This document shows positions 1-8,661 of a stretch of DNA of 14,850 bases, one piece after another. Below the pieces are notes generated by a model. That model saw only the letters and a program-made list of their open reading frames with translations. It was not told where the DNA came from and ran no database searches. The stretch spans positions 1-14,850 of the forward strand of contig CAAFWR010000016.1 in the NCBI GenBank assembly GCA_900766745.1, read 5' to 3'. The position numbers and the translations under genes were made by a program. Within the stretch, counting starts at the first letter, position 1; each line of letters begins with the position of its first letter. Source of the DNA: Methanobacteriaceae archaeon. GTDB lineage: Archaea > Methanobacteriota > Methanobacteria > Methanobacteriales > Methanobacteriaceae.

Positions 1-44
1 CATATTATTATCCCCCAAATACGAATATTAATTTAGCAGATAAA
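1..44 (+). repeat. Copy 1 of a shared adhesin 3'-end repeat
   Basis: Bases 1-44 match 8314-8357 at 43 of 44 positions (G at 36 against T at 8349). Since copy 1 begins at the window edge, the true repeat is probably longer to the left. After a diverged stretch, both copies resume with AATAATCAATAG (76-87 and 8396-8407) and a similar T-rich stretch, so the 3' flanks are also related. Confidence 0.85.
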
Positions 45-56
45 TTCAATAAATAA
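1..56 (+). CDS. C-terminal tail of an adhesin-like surface protein (5' part outside window)
   Basis: The first 56 bases read in frame as the last codons of a gene, ending ...TYYYPPNTNINLADKFNK and a TAA stop at 54-56. The same tail, with one base change in 44, ends the truncated adhesin-like gene near 8399, so this is the 3' end of a paralogous beta-helix surface protein. Nothing can be said about its size, signal peptide or repeats because they lie before position 1. The visible tail has no hydrophobic membrane anchor and no sorting motif, so its attachment to the cell is not evident here. Homology to the other copy continues weakly into the non-coding DNA after the stop. Confidence 0.75.
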   Translation, partial: YYYPPNTNINLADKFNK

Positions 57-195
57 AAGAAGTAGACAACGATAGAATAATCAATAGCATGTATGACTAT
101 TTATCCAGAAATATCTAATCAATAATTTTAATAACACCAATTTTTATTTTATTTGATAGGCATAATAATAGTGCCATAACTTTTTGTGCAAAATG

Positions 196-220
196 TTTAT
201 TAATTAGCTAATTCTAATTA
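196..220 (+). promoter_or_regulatory. Candidate promoter/operator of the Get3 ATPase gene
   Basis: A TATA-like TTTATTAA (196-203) lies about 60 bases before the start codon, which would give a leader of roughly 40 bases. Overlapping it are three half-sites: TAATTAG (201-207), CTAATT (208-213) and CTAATTA (214-220). They include the perfect palindrome AATTAGCTAATT (202-213). This could bind a dimeric regulator that blocks the TATA region, but AT-rich DNA makes such palindromes by chance and no regulator is known. The rest of 57-261 is AT-rich spacer related to the DNA after the truncated adhesin near 8400. Confidence 0.3.
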
Positions 221-249
221 TTAAATAACATTTAGTTACTAAATTATAA

Positions 250-1301
<1,052 letters not shown>

Positions 1302-1338
1302 TTAATAATAATTTTTCAAATAGCTTACATATAGCTAG

Positions 1339-1379
1339 CTAAAAAATAAAAAAGTATGAAACATTAATATTTCATACTT
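1339..1379 (-). terminator. Terminator of the Ig-repeat surface protein gene
   Basis: AAGTATGAAA (1352-1361) and TTTCATACTT (1370-1379) form a perfect 10-bp stem with an 8-base loop. On the minus strand the hairpin is followed by a T-rich run, seen on the plus strand as the A-rich stretch 1341-1353. It lies about 30 bases past the stop of the minus-strand gene at 1410, so it should end that transcript. Confidence 0.7.
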
Positions 1380-1409
1380 AAATTAATTATATGATAATCT
1401 ATTGACTGT

Positions 1410-4400
1410 TTACAAGTAAAATCCTTCTTTTCGCTTTTGTTTTATATACTCTTCTACCATAACCTTCTCTTCAGGTGTTATATCATGCGCTCCATCAAAA
1501 CTACTGATATATACTGCATCATCCATAACCATATTCCCCTGTTTATATAATGGTATCTCAACACGATCAAAAAACTGGGTGTTTGGATTCTTAATATGTA
1601 TAATTTTCATATCCCATATGCTCTTACTATAAGAAAAATATTGCTTGGTGTTGTTAGGTGCAAATCTGTCCCTATATTCAACTGTGAGCTCACCAAAAGC
1701 TATCCCCAGACTTATGTACCCTGAAGGAGATAAAACTCCTTCGCTGAAAATAGTGACGGTAGCAGTAAGACACTTAGCTAAAAAAACTTTACTGCATAAG
1801 AATATTTTTTTCGGAGTGACTGAAGAGAAAAGAGTCCACAAACCTTCCAAATCATGTTTAAGAAGATATATGAAATAATTCAATGAAAATGGATCATTAG
1901 GCAGAAGTTTGAAATAGGCATAAGAACCTTTTAAAATAATATCATCCATAAAATCTGAACTTGTAAGGGTAGTAACCACTCCAGTATCCAAATCAAGTAT
2001 TATTTTATCATCAGAATTGAGGAGACTTAATGTCAATGTATTTTTAATTATGCTAACAGCGAAATCTTCACCTCCAGTGAGTGCATTGAAAACGTTAGTT
2101 ATTGTGGATTTTGCTTCATTTCCAGTAGCTTGAAGAGCTGCTTCTTCAAGATAAGAAAACAAAAGACCATGCAATGCTCTAAAACAGAATGTATGATTTT
2201 TATCACCATTTACCGCTAAAGGAACATGGGAATCGATTGTTAAACCTGACCAATCCAATGTAACTAATACAAGATGGAAATTCTTATCCCATGTAACGTT
2301 AAACATTTCTGAGAGATTGTCACATAATGTATCAGAATTAGCCAATAATGAAAGTGCTGCTAAATAAAAATCATAGGCATATCTGTCATATTGTCCGTTA
2401 AATGATTCTGCTTTCTTGAATTCTTTTTCTATAAAACTATCTGGAATCTTTTTATAGTCAATCATATATGTTTGAATAGCTTTGAAATTATCTGATTTTT
2501 CAACACCTCTAACAGAAAGTTCATACCCATCTGAAAATTGGAATATTCTTTTCATTTCATGATTTTGACATTTAAATGATGAATTGACAAACTCATTACC
2601 TAAATAAAAAAATCCTGAATCGCATAATTTTCTAAATTCCTCTTCATAGAAGAATAATTCCATTACAACAGTAGCTACTACTTCATTGTCAATAACAAAC
2701 TGTAATTTATGTTTATAATTATTGCAGTTGTATATTACGCTGAATTGAGATATATCTGGTGTTCTTCCATAAAATATTATTTGAAGGTTTTCACCAAGTA
2801 TCTTGAATTCAATTCCCTGTTTTGTTTGATAGTTTGATTCCAAACCATCGCTGCTAATTAAATAGAATTTTTTGTTTGTTATTTGATAAAATCCGTTTTT
2901 GGTTTCATCTGAACATAAATTGTAGTGTTTATCGCCATAGGTTACATCAAATTCTCTGATATTTGTGCACTTAAGACCATTATTTTCCATATATCTTGAG
3001 AAGTCCAATGTGTAATTGAAGTTTGGAGCCGTATTTACTGAAAGAGGATTTGAAACAACTGCTCCTTTAAAGCTAGAACAATCCTTGAATTCTGCCTTTA
3101 TAACATAATTACCGTCCCAAAGGTTAATTTTAAGTCTGGCTATACCTTCATTGTCTGTTACGCATTTATAGCTAACTCCTTTAACTGTAATGTAAACTAC
3201 TTGATTTTTTAAAGGTATTCCACTTGAATCTTTTAGAACTACCTGGTAATATGTTCCTTTTCTAAATATTTCTGTGTTTAATGGAGTTAAAGTAGTATCT
3301 AATACATACTGCCATTTCCAAATAGTATTTGTTCCATTTAGATTTTCATATTTTGAATTTCCCTCAAAATAATATGATATTGGATAATTTCCATTGTTAA
3401 GGTTTATTTGAAGTTTGGCTTCACCTTTTTCGTTTGTAACTGTTTTGTATGTCACATCCTTAATTTTAAAGTAAACCTCATGATTTGCAATTCCTTTGTT
3501 ATTTTCACTGTTTTTAAAGGTGACTGTAAAATATTCTCCTTTTCTGTTTAGTTTTAAATTAGAACTATTTACAATTACTTTAGCAGGTTTAATGGTAATT
3601 GTAACTTCATTATAGACAGGAAATCCATAGTTCAAATTTATATGGTTTTTAAATGTGTATGTGCCTGGACCCAAGTCCAATTTGATACATGCAATCCCAT
3701 CATCATGAATCTTAGTTCCTATTGTTTTTAAATATCTGCCATCCTTATATATGTTGGTTTTAAGGTTGACATTAGGAGGAATGTTGTTTTCATCCTTAAC
3801 ACTAACATAATAATAAAAACCACTGTCTACAAAAGTTTCGAAATCATATGAAGTTATATTATAATCAGTGCGGTTCACTATTATCTTGTTTTGGGCAAAG
3901 GAGTACATGTAACCAGAGGATATGAAAGATGTGAATTTTGCTTCATAAATTCCCATAGGGAGAGTTAAATTCAATGTTGCAAAACCGTCCTTGTCAGTTC
4001 TGAAATAATATGTATATTTGCCTAAATCGCAACATCCTTCATAATTTTGAACCGGTCTATTGTACTGGTCTACAATTCTAAGCACGTAAGTCTGATTTTT
4101 AGTAGTAAAATTTGCAGGGTTTGTTATGATTACTGTATCAAGAACCTTAACATTTATTACTGAAGTTATGCTGGATGATACGTAACCATATTCCTCAAAT
4201 TTGACAGTTATAGTATAAGAACCTTTATTTAAATTGATTGGAAGAGATGCAACACCATTTTCATCTGTTTTTATTTTATAATCTTTTCCTAAAACCGTAA
4301 ATGTTACAATTTTATGTGCCAATCTACCGTTGTCCCCATCAACTAAGGTTACGATATATTTTCCTTCCTTATAAGGAAGGTCAATGTTTTTTTCACCTAT

Positions 4401-4775
4401 TAATTTCGTATTAATCTGATTTGCTGCAACCCTATTAATTGCAGAGGATGTCGGATTATCAAAGATTGTTTTAAAATCCTCATCAAGAGACTGATTTAAA
4501 TCCATATTAACTTCACTGGACCCATTATTTAGAGGACCGTAAGTTCTTTCATCAATAGTTGTATTAAATATTTGATCTGCAACCTCATTTTCATTTGAAA
4601 GCTGCAAATCAAATGAAGTTACATCATCACATGCCATGCCAATGTCTGACTGTTCTAAAGTATGACTTTCATCAAGATACACATCAGCACCATTAGACTC
4701 ATCATTTGCTGAGACGTTTCCTATACATAACAGTATTAGAAAACAGAAGAAGAACAAATGTATTTTCCTAATCAT
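1410..4775 (-). CDS. Large secreted adhesin-like protein with Ig-like repeats and an unknown C-terminal region
   Basis: A predicted exported protein of 1,121 residues. The N-terminus MIRKIHLFFFCFLILLCIG is a signal peptide with likely cleavage after VSA (about residue 23). An acidic, low-complexity region follows, then about five Ig-like repeats of 85-95 residues (roughly 124-216, 216-306, 306-401, 401-491, 491-586). Each repeat carries a turn such as TDENGVASLPINL, TDKDGFATLNLTL, TNEKGEAKLQINL or TDNEGIARLKINL followed by a G-x-Y strand. Residues 587-1121 are not repetitive and I do not recognise the fold; there is no LPxTG-like motif or C-terminal membrane helix. A role in adhesion or host/partner contact is inferred from the repeats and export signal. 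The frame also opens with TTG at 4787, but the ATG at 4775 fits the signal peptide better; the ribosome site is weak (GGTTTGGTAG). An independent transcript is likely, with its own TATA box and terminator. Confidence 0.85.
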   Translation of the reverse strand: MIRKIHLFFFCFLILLCIGNVSANDESNGADVYLDESHTLEQSDIGMACDDVTSFDLQLSNENEVADQIFNTTIDERTYGPLNNGSSEVNMDLNQSLDEDFKTIFDNPTSSAINRVAANQINTKLIGEKNIDLPYKEGKYIVTLVDGDNGRLAHKIVTFTVLGKDYKIKTDENGVASLPINLNKGSYTITVKFEEYGYVSSSITSVINVKVLDTVIITNPANFTTKNQTYVLRIVDQYNRPVQNYEGCCDLGKYTYYFRTDKDGFATLNLTLPMGIYEAKFTSFISSGYMYSFAQNKIIVNRTDYNITSYDFETFVDSGFYYYVSVKDENNIPPNVNLKTNIYKDGRYLKTIGTKIHDDGIACIKLDLGPGTYTFKNHINLNYGFPVYNEVTITIKPAKVIVNSSNLKLNRKGEYFTVTFKNSENNKGIANHEVYFKIKDVTYKTVTNEKGEAKLQINLNNGNYPISYYFEGNSKYENLNGTNTIWKWQYVLDTTLTPLNTEIFRKGTYYQVVLKDSSGIPLKNQVVYITVKGVSYKCVTDNEGIARLKINLWDGNYVIKAEFKDCSSFKGAVVSNPLSVNTAPNFNYTLDFSRYMENNGLKCTNIREFDVTYGDKHYNLCSDETKNGFYQITNKKFYLISSDGLESNYQTKQGIEFKILGENLQIIFYGRTPDISQFSVIYNCNNYKHKLQFVIDNEVVATVVMELFFYEEEFRKLCDSGFFYLGNEFVNSSFKCQNHEMKRIFQFSDGYELSVRGVEKSDNFKAIQTYMIDYKKIPDSFIEKEFKKAESFNGQYDRYAYDFYLAALSLLANSDTLCDNLSEMFNVTWDKNFHLVLVTLDWSGLTIDSHVPLAVNGDKNHTFCFRALHGLLFSYLEEAALQATGNEAKSTITNVFNALTGGEDFAVSIIKNTLTLSLLNSDDKIILDLDTGVVTTLTSSDFMDDIILKGSYAYFKLLPNDPFSLNYFIYLLKHDLEGLWTLFSSVTPKKIFLCSKVFLAKCLTATVTIFSEGVLSPSGYISLGIAFGELTVEYRDRFAPNNTKQYFSYSKSIWDMKIIHIKNPNTQFFDRVEIPLYKQGNMVMDDAVYISSFDGAHDITPEEKVMVEEYIKQKRKEGFYL

Positions 4776-4789
4776 ATTATCTACCAAAC

Positions 4790-4817
4790 CTGTTAATTTC
4801 TAAAAAAAAATTAACAG
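4790..4817 (-). promoter_or_regulatory. 5'-leader hairpin before the Ig-repeat protein start
   Basis: CTGTTAATTT (4790-4799) and AAATTAACAG (4808-4817) form a perfect 10-bp inverted repeat with an 8-base loop. In the minus-strand mRNA the hairpin ends 14 bases before the ATG at 4775, right beside the weak G-rich ribosome site. It could affect translation or transcript stability; this is inference, and AT-rich stems are common in this genome type. Confidence 0.4.
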
Positions 4818-4834
4818 ATTAAGTTTAGACAATA

Positions 4835-4845
4835 GATTATAAAGG
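4835..4845 (-). promoter_or_regulatory. Probable TATA box of the Ig-repeat protein gene
   Basis: On the minus strand this reads CCTTTATAATC, a good archaeal TATA-like element. It is about 60 bases before the ATG at 4775, so transcription would start near 4815, giving a leader of about 40 bases that includes the hairpin at 4790-4817. Confidence 0.45.
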
Positions 4846-4906
4846 TGTAAAGCAAGTGTGCAGTTCCCCAATACTTAAAAATAAGAAAATGATAAGCTAA
4901 ATAATG

Positions 4907-5545
4907 CTAATAAATGATAATAATGCACATATAGGTAAATTCACTGTTAGCTATTTCTTTTAATGTTCCTGAAACAATTTTTTCATCAGGATAGCTTAAT
5001 CTTTCACAAACCATAACTTTTCTGTTTTCGTCAACATCATTGTCAAGTAAAAATTGGGCCATATCCTTAACTTTTCTTGATGGAAGTGCAATTGTAGGTT
5101 TTCCATTGTTCAACACCTCCAAAATGTCTTCAATGTTTTCTCTACCATGAAAAGTCATTACATTTGCATTATCCCATTGAATATGAGCTTTGGCAGCAGC
5201 TAGCTGAAGAGAGCTGATTCCAGGAATCACTTCAATAGCTTCCTTGCTAAATCCTTTTTCTTTAGAAATTCTTAAAACAGTGTTCAGTACTCCGGAAAAT
5301 CCCGGGTCTCCAGTGGATAAAATAGCTACGTTTTTTCCTTCAACAGCTAAATCCACAGCATGTTCTAATTTCTGAACCAAGTCTTTTACATTGAAAGCAA
5401 TTTTTTCATTAACATCATCAAATAACTCTATTGCCCTGGTACTTCCAACAGTTACATCTGCATTTTTAACTATATCTAATGCCTTTTTGGTTAGATATTC
5501 ACTGGAACCAGGTCCTATCCCCACTATAAAAATCTTATTCCCCAT
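4907..5545 (-). CDS. cbiE: Cobalt-precorrin-7 (C5)-methyltransferase
   Basis: A 212-residue cytoplasmic enzyme of the tetrapyrrole methylase family, matching CbiE along its length. It transfers a methyl group from S-adenosylmethionine to C5 of cobalt-precorrin-7 in the anaerobic cobalamin pathway; methanogens need the resulting corrinoids for methyl transfer. Seen motifs are the N-terminal VGIGPG (8-13), the family STGDPGFSG (77-85) and the VIPGISSLQLAAAK segment near 102-115. The usual fused or adjacent CbiT decarboxylating partner is not in this window. The start is ATG at 5545, preceded by a GTGAT ribosome site; a TTG at 5548 is the alternative. The C-terminus ends CIIIIY and the stop codon lies in short direct repeats (AAATGATAA at 4887 and 4912), so the last residues may be a slippage product. 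It is divergent from the GTPase gene. Confidence 0.9.
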   Translation of the reverse strand: MGNKIFIVGIGPGSSEYLTKKALDIVKNADVTVGSTRAIELFDDVNEKIAFNVKDLVQKLEHAVDLAVEGKNVAILSTGDPGFSGVLNTVLRISKEKGFSKEAIEVIPGISSLQLAAAKAHIQWDNANVMTFHGRENIEDILEVLNNGKPTIALPSRKVKDMAQFLLDNDVDENRKVMVCERLSYPDEKIVSGTLKEIANSEFTYMCIIIIY

Positions 5546-5562
5546 CAAATCACTTAATATAA

Positions 5563-5601
5563 CTATATAAATAAACTCCTATTTTGAAGGATATAAATAT
5601 A
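5563..5601. promoter_or_regulatory. Divergent promoter region between cbiE and the GTPase gene
   Basis: ATATAAATATA (5591-5601) is a good TATA box for the plus-strand GTPase, placing its transcript start near 5621 with a leader of about 18 bases. CTATATAAATAAA (5563-5575) reads as a TATA box on the minus strand for cbiE, though so close that the mRNA would be almost leaderless; alternatively the 5591-5601 element serves cbiE as well. Confidence 0.4.
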
Positions 5602-5638
5602 AATGTTAAAAACCAATATTAAATAAGTTGTGATAATT

Positions 5639-6829
5639 ATGCTACAAATTGCAGTTACTGGAAAACCAAATGTTGGAAAATCATCTTTTTTTAATTCAGC
5701 TACATCTTCATCAGTAGAGATGGCTAATTATCCATTTACAACTATTGATGCAAATAAGGCAGTAGCTCATGTTATTAGTGAATGCCCATGTAAAGAATTA
5801 GGCGTTACATGCAATCCAAGAAATTCTATCTGCATTGACGGAAAAAGATTAATACCTGTTGAACTTATAGACGTTGCAGGGCTTGTACCTGGAGCTCATG
5901 AAGGAAAAGGATTAGGTAATAAATTTTTAGATGATTTGATGCAGGCTAAAGTTTTAATACATGTCATTGATGCTTCAGGATCAACAAATGCTGAAGGACA
6001 GCCTGTTGAGCCAGGTTCATATGATCCTCTCCAAGATTTGGAATTTATGGAACATGAAATTGTAATGTGGATGTATGGAATTTTAAACAGGAACTGGTCA
6101 AGACTGGTTCGTAAAATCGAAGCAGAAAAACTTGACATATCTAAAGTAATCTTTGACCAATTGTCAGGAACTGGAATCAGTGTAGAAGATATTATAGAAG
6201 CAAAACGTTCCATTGAACCAGATTATACCAAATGGGAAGAGGAAGACTTTATCCAATTAACAAAAAATATCTTAAGAATTGCAAAGCCAATGCTTATTGT
6301 TGCAAATAAAGCAGATCTTCCAACAGCTAAAGAAAACATTGAAAGAATACGTGAAAAATTCCCGAATGTAATTCCCACCTCAGCACAATCAGAGATGGCA
6401 CTTGTAAAAGCTGCTGAATCAGGTCTTATTAAATACACTTCGGGGGATTCTGATTTTGAAATATTAAAGGAAGATGAATTAAGTCCTGCTCAGAAAAATG
6501 CATTAATTTACATTAAGGAGAATATTCTGGACGAATACGGCAGTACTGGGGTTCAGGAAGCTTTAAATTATGCCATATTCGATTTGCTCGATATGATAGT
6601 TGTTTATCCAGTTGAAGATGAACATAAATATACTGATCAAAAAGGAAACGTATTGCCTGATGGAATTCTTATTAAAAAAGGGTCTGTTCCAAGAGAACTG
6701 GCTTATAAAGTCCATACCGACATCGGGGACAAATTTATGCATGCAGTAGATGCACGTAAAAATATGAGAATATCCAGCGAATACGAACTTGAAAATAATG
6801 ACGTAATAAGTATAATAACAAGAGGATAG
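5639..6829 (+). CDS. YchF/Obg-family GTP-binding protein with TGS domain
   Basis: A 396-residue cytoplasmic P-loop NTPase. The G1 loop is GKPNVGKS (8-15), the G3 region reads [16 protein letters not shown], and the G4 motif is NKAD (223-226). The C-terminal 85 or so residues look like a TGS domain, ending [11 protein letters not shown]. The order G domain, helical insert, TGS matches the YchF/OLA1 branch of Obg-like proteins, which bind ribosomes and are linked to translation and stress responses. Bacterial YchF and eukaryotic OLA1 have NxxE at G4 and prefer ATP; NKAD here suggests GTP preference, as in archaeal members annotated simply as GTP-binding proteins. The start is ATG at 5639 because GTGAT (5630-5634) makes a ribosome site; reading that GTG as the start would add three residues. 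The next gene begins 7 bases after the stop. Confidence 0.88.
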   Translation: MLQIAVTGKPNVGKSSFFNSATSSSVEMANYPFTTIDANKAVAHVISECPCKELGVTCNPRNSICIDGKRLIPVELIDVAGLVPGAHEGKGLGNKFLDDLMQAKVLIHVIDASGSTNAEGQPVEPGSYDPLQDLEFMEHEIVMWMYGILNRNWSRLVRKIEAEKLDISKVIFDQLSGTGISVEDIIEAKRSIEPDYTKWEEEDFIQLTKNILRIAKPMLIVANKADLPTAKENIERIREKFPNVIPTSAQSEMALVKAAESGLIKYTSGDSDFEILKEDELSPAQKNALIYIKENILDEYGSTGVQEALNYAIFDLLDMIVVYPVEDEHKYTDQKGNVLPDGILIKKGSVPRELAYKVHTDIGDKFMHAVDARKNMRISSEYELENNDVISIITRG

Positions 6830-6836
6830 TGGAATT

Positions 6837-7226
6837 ATGAATAAAGAACAAGTAGCAAAAGACATTGAAGAATTAAGAGAAGAAAAAAACTGTGCACAAG
6901 CTACAGCAATGGGCATCTGTAAAAATTCAGACATCGAAGTAGATTTAGATGAAATAGCTAATTTAACTGCAGTATTTGGTGGTGGAATTGGTGGAACATT
7001 TGACGAAGGAACCTGTGGCGCTGTAACCGGCTGCGCAATTGCGCTAAAATTTGTTGAAGAAAATCCTGAAAAACGTCCGGCAATCATGAAAGAAGTTTTT
7101 AAAAAATTTAAAGATGAATACGGTTCAGTAACCTGTGGTAAAATCTCTAAAAACGGAGAAGATAAATCTCCATGTGTAGAATGCTGCGTTTATGTAGGTG
7201 AATTAGTAAGTGATTTATTGGAATAA
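6837..7226 (+). CDS. C-GCAxxG-C-C family protein (putative redox-active)
   Basis: A small cytoplasmic protein of 129 residues with eight cysteines (19, 28, 60, 66, 100, 113, 116, 117). The core CGAVTGC (60-66), the preceding glycine-rich FGGGIGG (47-53) and the C-terminal CVECC (113-117) match the C-GCAxxG-C-C family. That family is thought to be redox-active or to bind a metal/cluster, but its reaction is unknown. It starts 7 bases after the GTPase stop, with an AGTGG ribosome site overlapping the junction (6829-6832), so the two genes should be co-transcribed; whether they act together is not known. A T-rich stretch follows the stop (CTCTTTTAATTTT) and may end the transcript. No signal peptide or membrane segment. 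Confidence 0.85.
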   Translation: MNKEQVAKDIEELREEKNCAQATAMGICKNSDIEVDLDEIANLTAVFGGGIGGTFDEGTCGAVTGCAIALKFVEENPEKRPAIMKEVFKKFKDEYGSVTCGKISKNGEDKSPCVECCVYVGELVSDLLE

Positions 7227-7541
7227 ATCTCTACTACTCTTTTAATTTTACAAAACAAGTTAATTTTCGATTATTTTATATTTTTTATTAATTAACAACC
7301 GCATTACTCCTTTTCTTGCCCCTAATTTTTGTAGTGATATATTTTTTGTGTTTTTATTGATCTTGTGGTCTTCTACAGCACTATATATGTAACATTTATG
7401 ATAAGTAGTGTTGTTTTTTGCTGGATCTTGAAATTTTATATTTATAATATTTTGAACAAAATATGAACATATTGAAAGAATAATTAAACATTTAAAATTT
7501 TAAATAATCTTTAATAAAAAGCGATCTTTAAAATTCTTTTA
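7227..7541. other. AT-rich intergenic region, no gene seen
   Basis: No convincing open frame, tRNA or hairpin is visible. The first bases are T-rich and probably end the GTPase operon. A TATA-like TTTTATATTTATAA lies near 7434-7447, but no signal-peptide-coding start follows before the truncated adhesin sequence begins. In the adhesin frame a TAA at 7515-7517 blocks reading from further upstream. Confidence 0.6.
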
Positions 7542-8399
7542 AACTTCAATTTCACTGAAGGTAATGGTTATGGAGGAGCAATATTCTGGAGAGGTAACGA
7601 AGGAATATTAAAAGATTGTAGATTCCTCAATAACACAGCTATTTATGGTGGTGCTGTTTTCCGAAACTCTATTACTTGTATTCTCACTGGTTGTATTTTT
7701 ATGAATAATAATGCAAAGTCATCTGGTGGTGCTATATACTGGGCAGGTAGTGGTGGTATTGTAACTAACTCTACTTTTATTAATAATACTGCTCTTAATA
7801 CTGGAGGTGCTATAGACTCACCTGCTAAAAATATTACTGTATCCTATTCCACTTTTATTAACAATAATGCAACTAGTGGTGGTGGCGTTTGTTTTACTGG
7901 CTCTAATAGTTTTTTAACTGGCTGTAATTTCATTAACAATACTGCAAATAATGGCGGTGGTGTTTGTTTCACTGGTGTTCCTAATTGGACAGCCGTTAAT
8001 AGTACTTTAACAAGTTCTACTTTTATTAGTAATTCTGCTAAAAATGCAGGTGGTGCTATATATTGGAATAGTGCTAATGGTATTATAATCAGTTGTACTT
8101 TTAAAGATAATACTGCTAAAAATAATGGCGGTGCACTTTGTTGTGGAAATATTCGCCAAATAGTTGATTGTACTTTTGAAAACAGCAAATGGGTTAAATT
8201 AAATGGAATCTATGCAGTAGGCAATATAACCATAACTGGCGGAAGAGGTATTGTCGATATAGTCACTTCAAATCTTATATCAGGCATTACAATCATGATT
8301 TTAAACAACGAAACATATTATTATCCCCCAAATACGAATATTAATTTATCAGATAAAAAAATTAAACAGAATTATGGTTCAAAAAATGAGTTAAAATAA
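7542..8399 (+). pseudogene. 5'-truncated adhesin-like beta-helix protein gene
   Basis: From about 7542 one frame reads as typical adhesin-like beta-helix repeats (NFTEGNGYGGAIFW, then units of the type GGAIYW...NSTFINNTA) and ends at TAA 8397-8399 with the tail NNETYYYPPNTNINL. The frame is open only back to a TAA at 7515-7517. There is no start with a ribosome site and no signal peptide; the first ATG at 7701 is inside a repeat and lacks a ribosome site, so a 232-residue protein from there would stay in the cytosol and is unlikely to be functional. About six repeat units remain. I read it as the 3' remnant of a surface protein gene that lost its N-terminal part. The near-identical tail at the window start shows its family. 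It could instead be a donor cassette for gene conversion. Confidence 0.75.
8314..8357 (+). repeat. Copy 2 of a shared adhesin 3'-end repeat
   Basis: Matches bases 1-44 at 43 of 44 positions, within the C-terminal coding end of the truncated adhesin. Similarity reappears after the stop (AATAATCAATAG at 8396-8407, then a T-rich stretch ending TTATTGGCC), so the 3' flank was copied too. Beyond this, 8400-8588 is AT-rich non-coding DNA. Confidence 0.85.
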
Positions 8400-8570
8400 T
8401 CAATAGTATGCCTAATTATATGGTAATATATAATCAAAATATATTTTTAATAAAAGCATTTTTTATTTATTTTATTGGCCTAAAAGTCATGAGTTATTTT
8501 AACTTTTTAAATGTATATCACAGGAAATAAAAATAAAGTTTTTTTATGTAGTTATTGTTATTAACAATTT

Positions 8571-8624
8571 TAAAAAAAGGTTAGTATTAAATGGTAATTG
8601 CATGTAGTAATACAATTGCCATTT
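8571..8624 (-). terminator. Terminator of the zinc-ribbon gene pair
   Basis: AAATGGTAATTG (8589-8600) and CAATTGCCATTT (8613-8624) form a 12-bp stem with one non-Watson-Crick position and a 12-base loop. On the minus strand it is followed by seven T residues (the A-run at 8572-8578). It lies 38 bases past the stop of the minus-strand gene. ATTTTTG after it on the plus strand means it could also stop leftover transcription from the truncated adhesin. Confidence 0.6.
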
Positions 8625-8661
8625 ATTTTTGTATATCTAATAATATCATTGGATCTTTAAG

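Noticed and set aside
1645..1878. Plus-strand frame of 77 codons inside the Ig-repeat protein gene
   Set aside because: Antisense shadow of a long coding frame; no ribosome site and no recognisable features.
5896..7087. Three minus-strand frames opposite the GTPase and the C-GCAxxG-C-C gene
   Set aside because: Antisense to conserved genes; one spans the junction of the two genes, which is not expected of a real gene here.
7844..8188. Minus-strand frame over the truncated adhesin
   Set aside because: Repetitive leucine/proline-rich translation produced by reading beta-helix repeats backwards.
7548..8200. Regularly spaced short repeats that could suggest a CRISPR array
   Set aside because: Repeats are degenerate, in frame and encode beta-helix units; there are no identical repeats with unique spacers and no cas genes.
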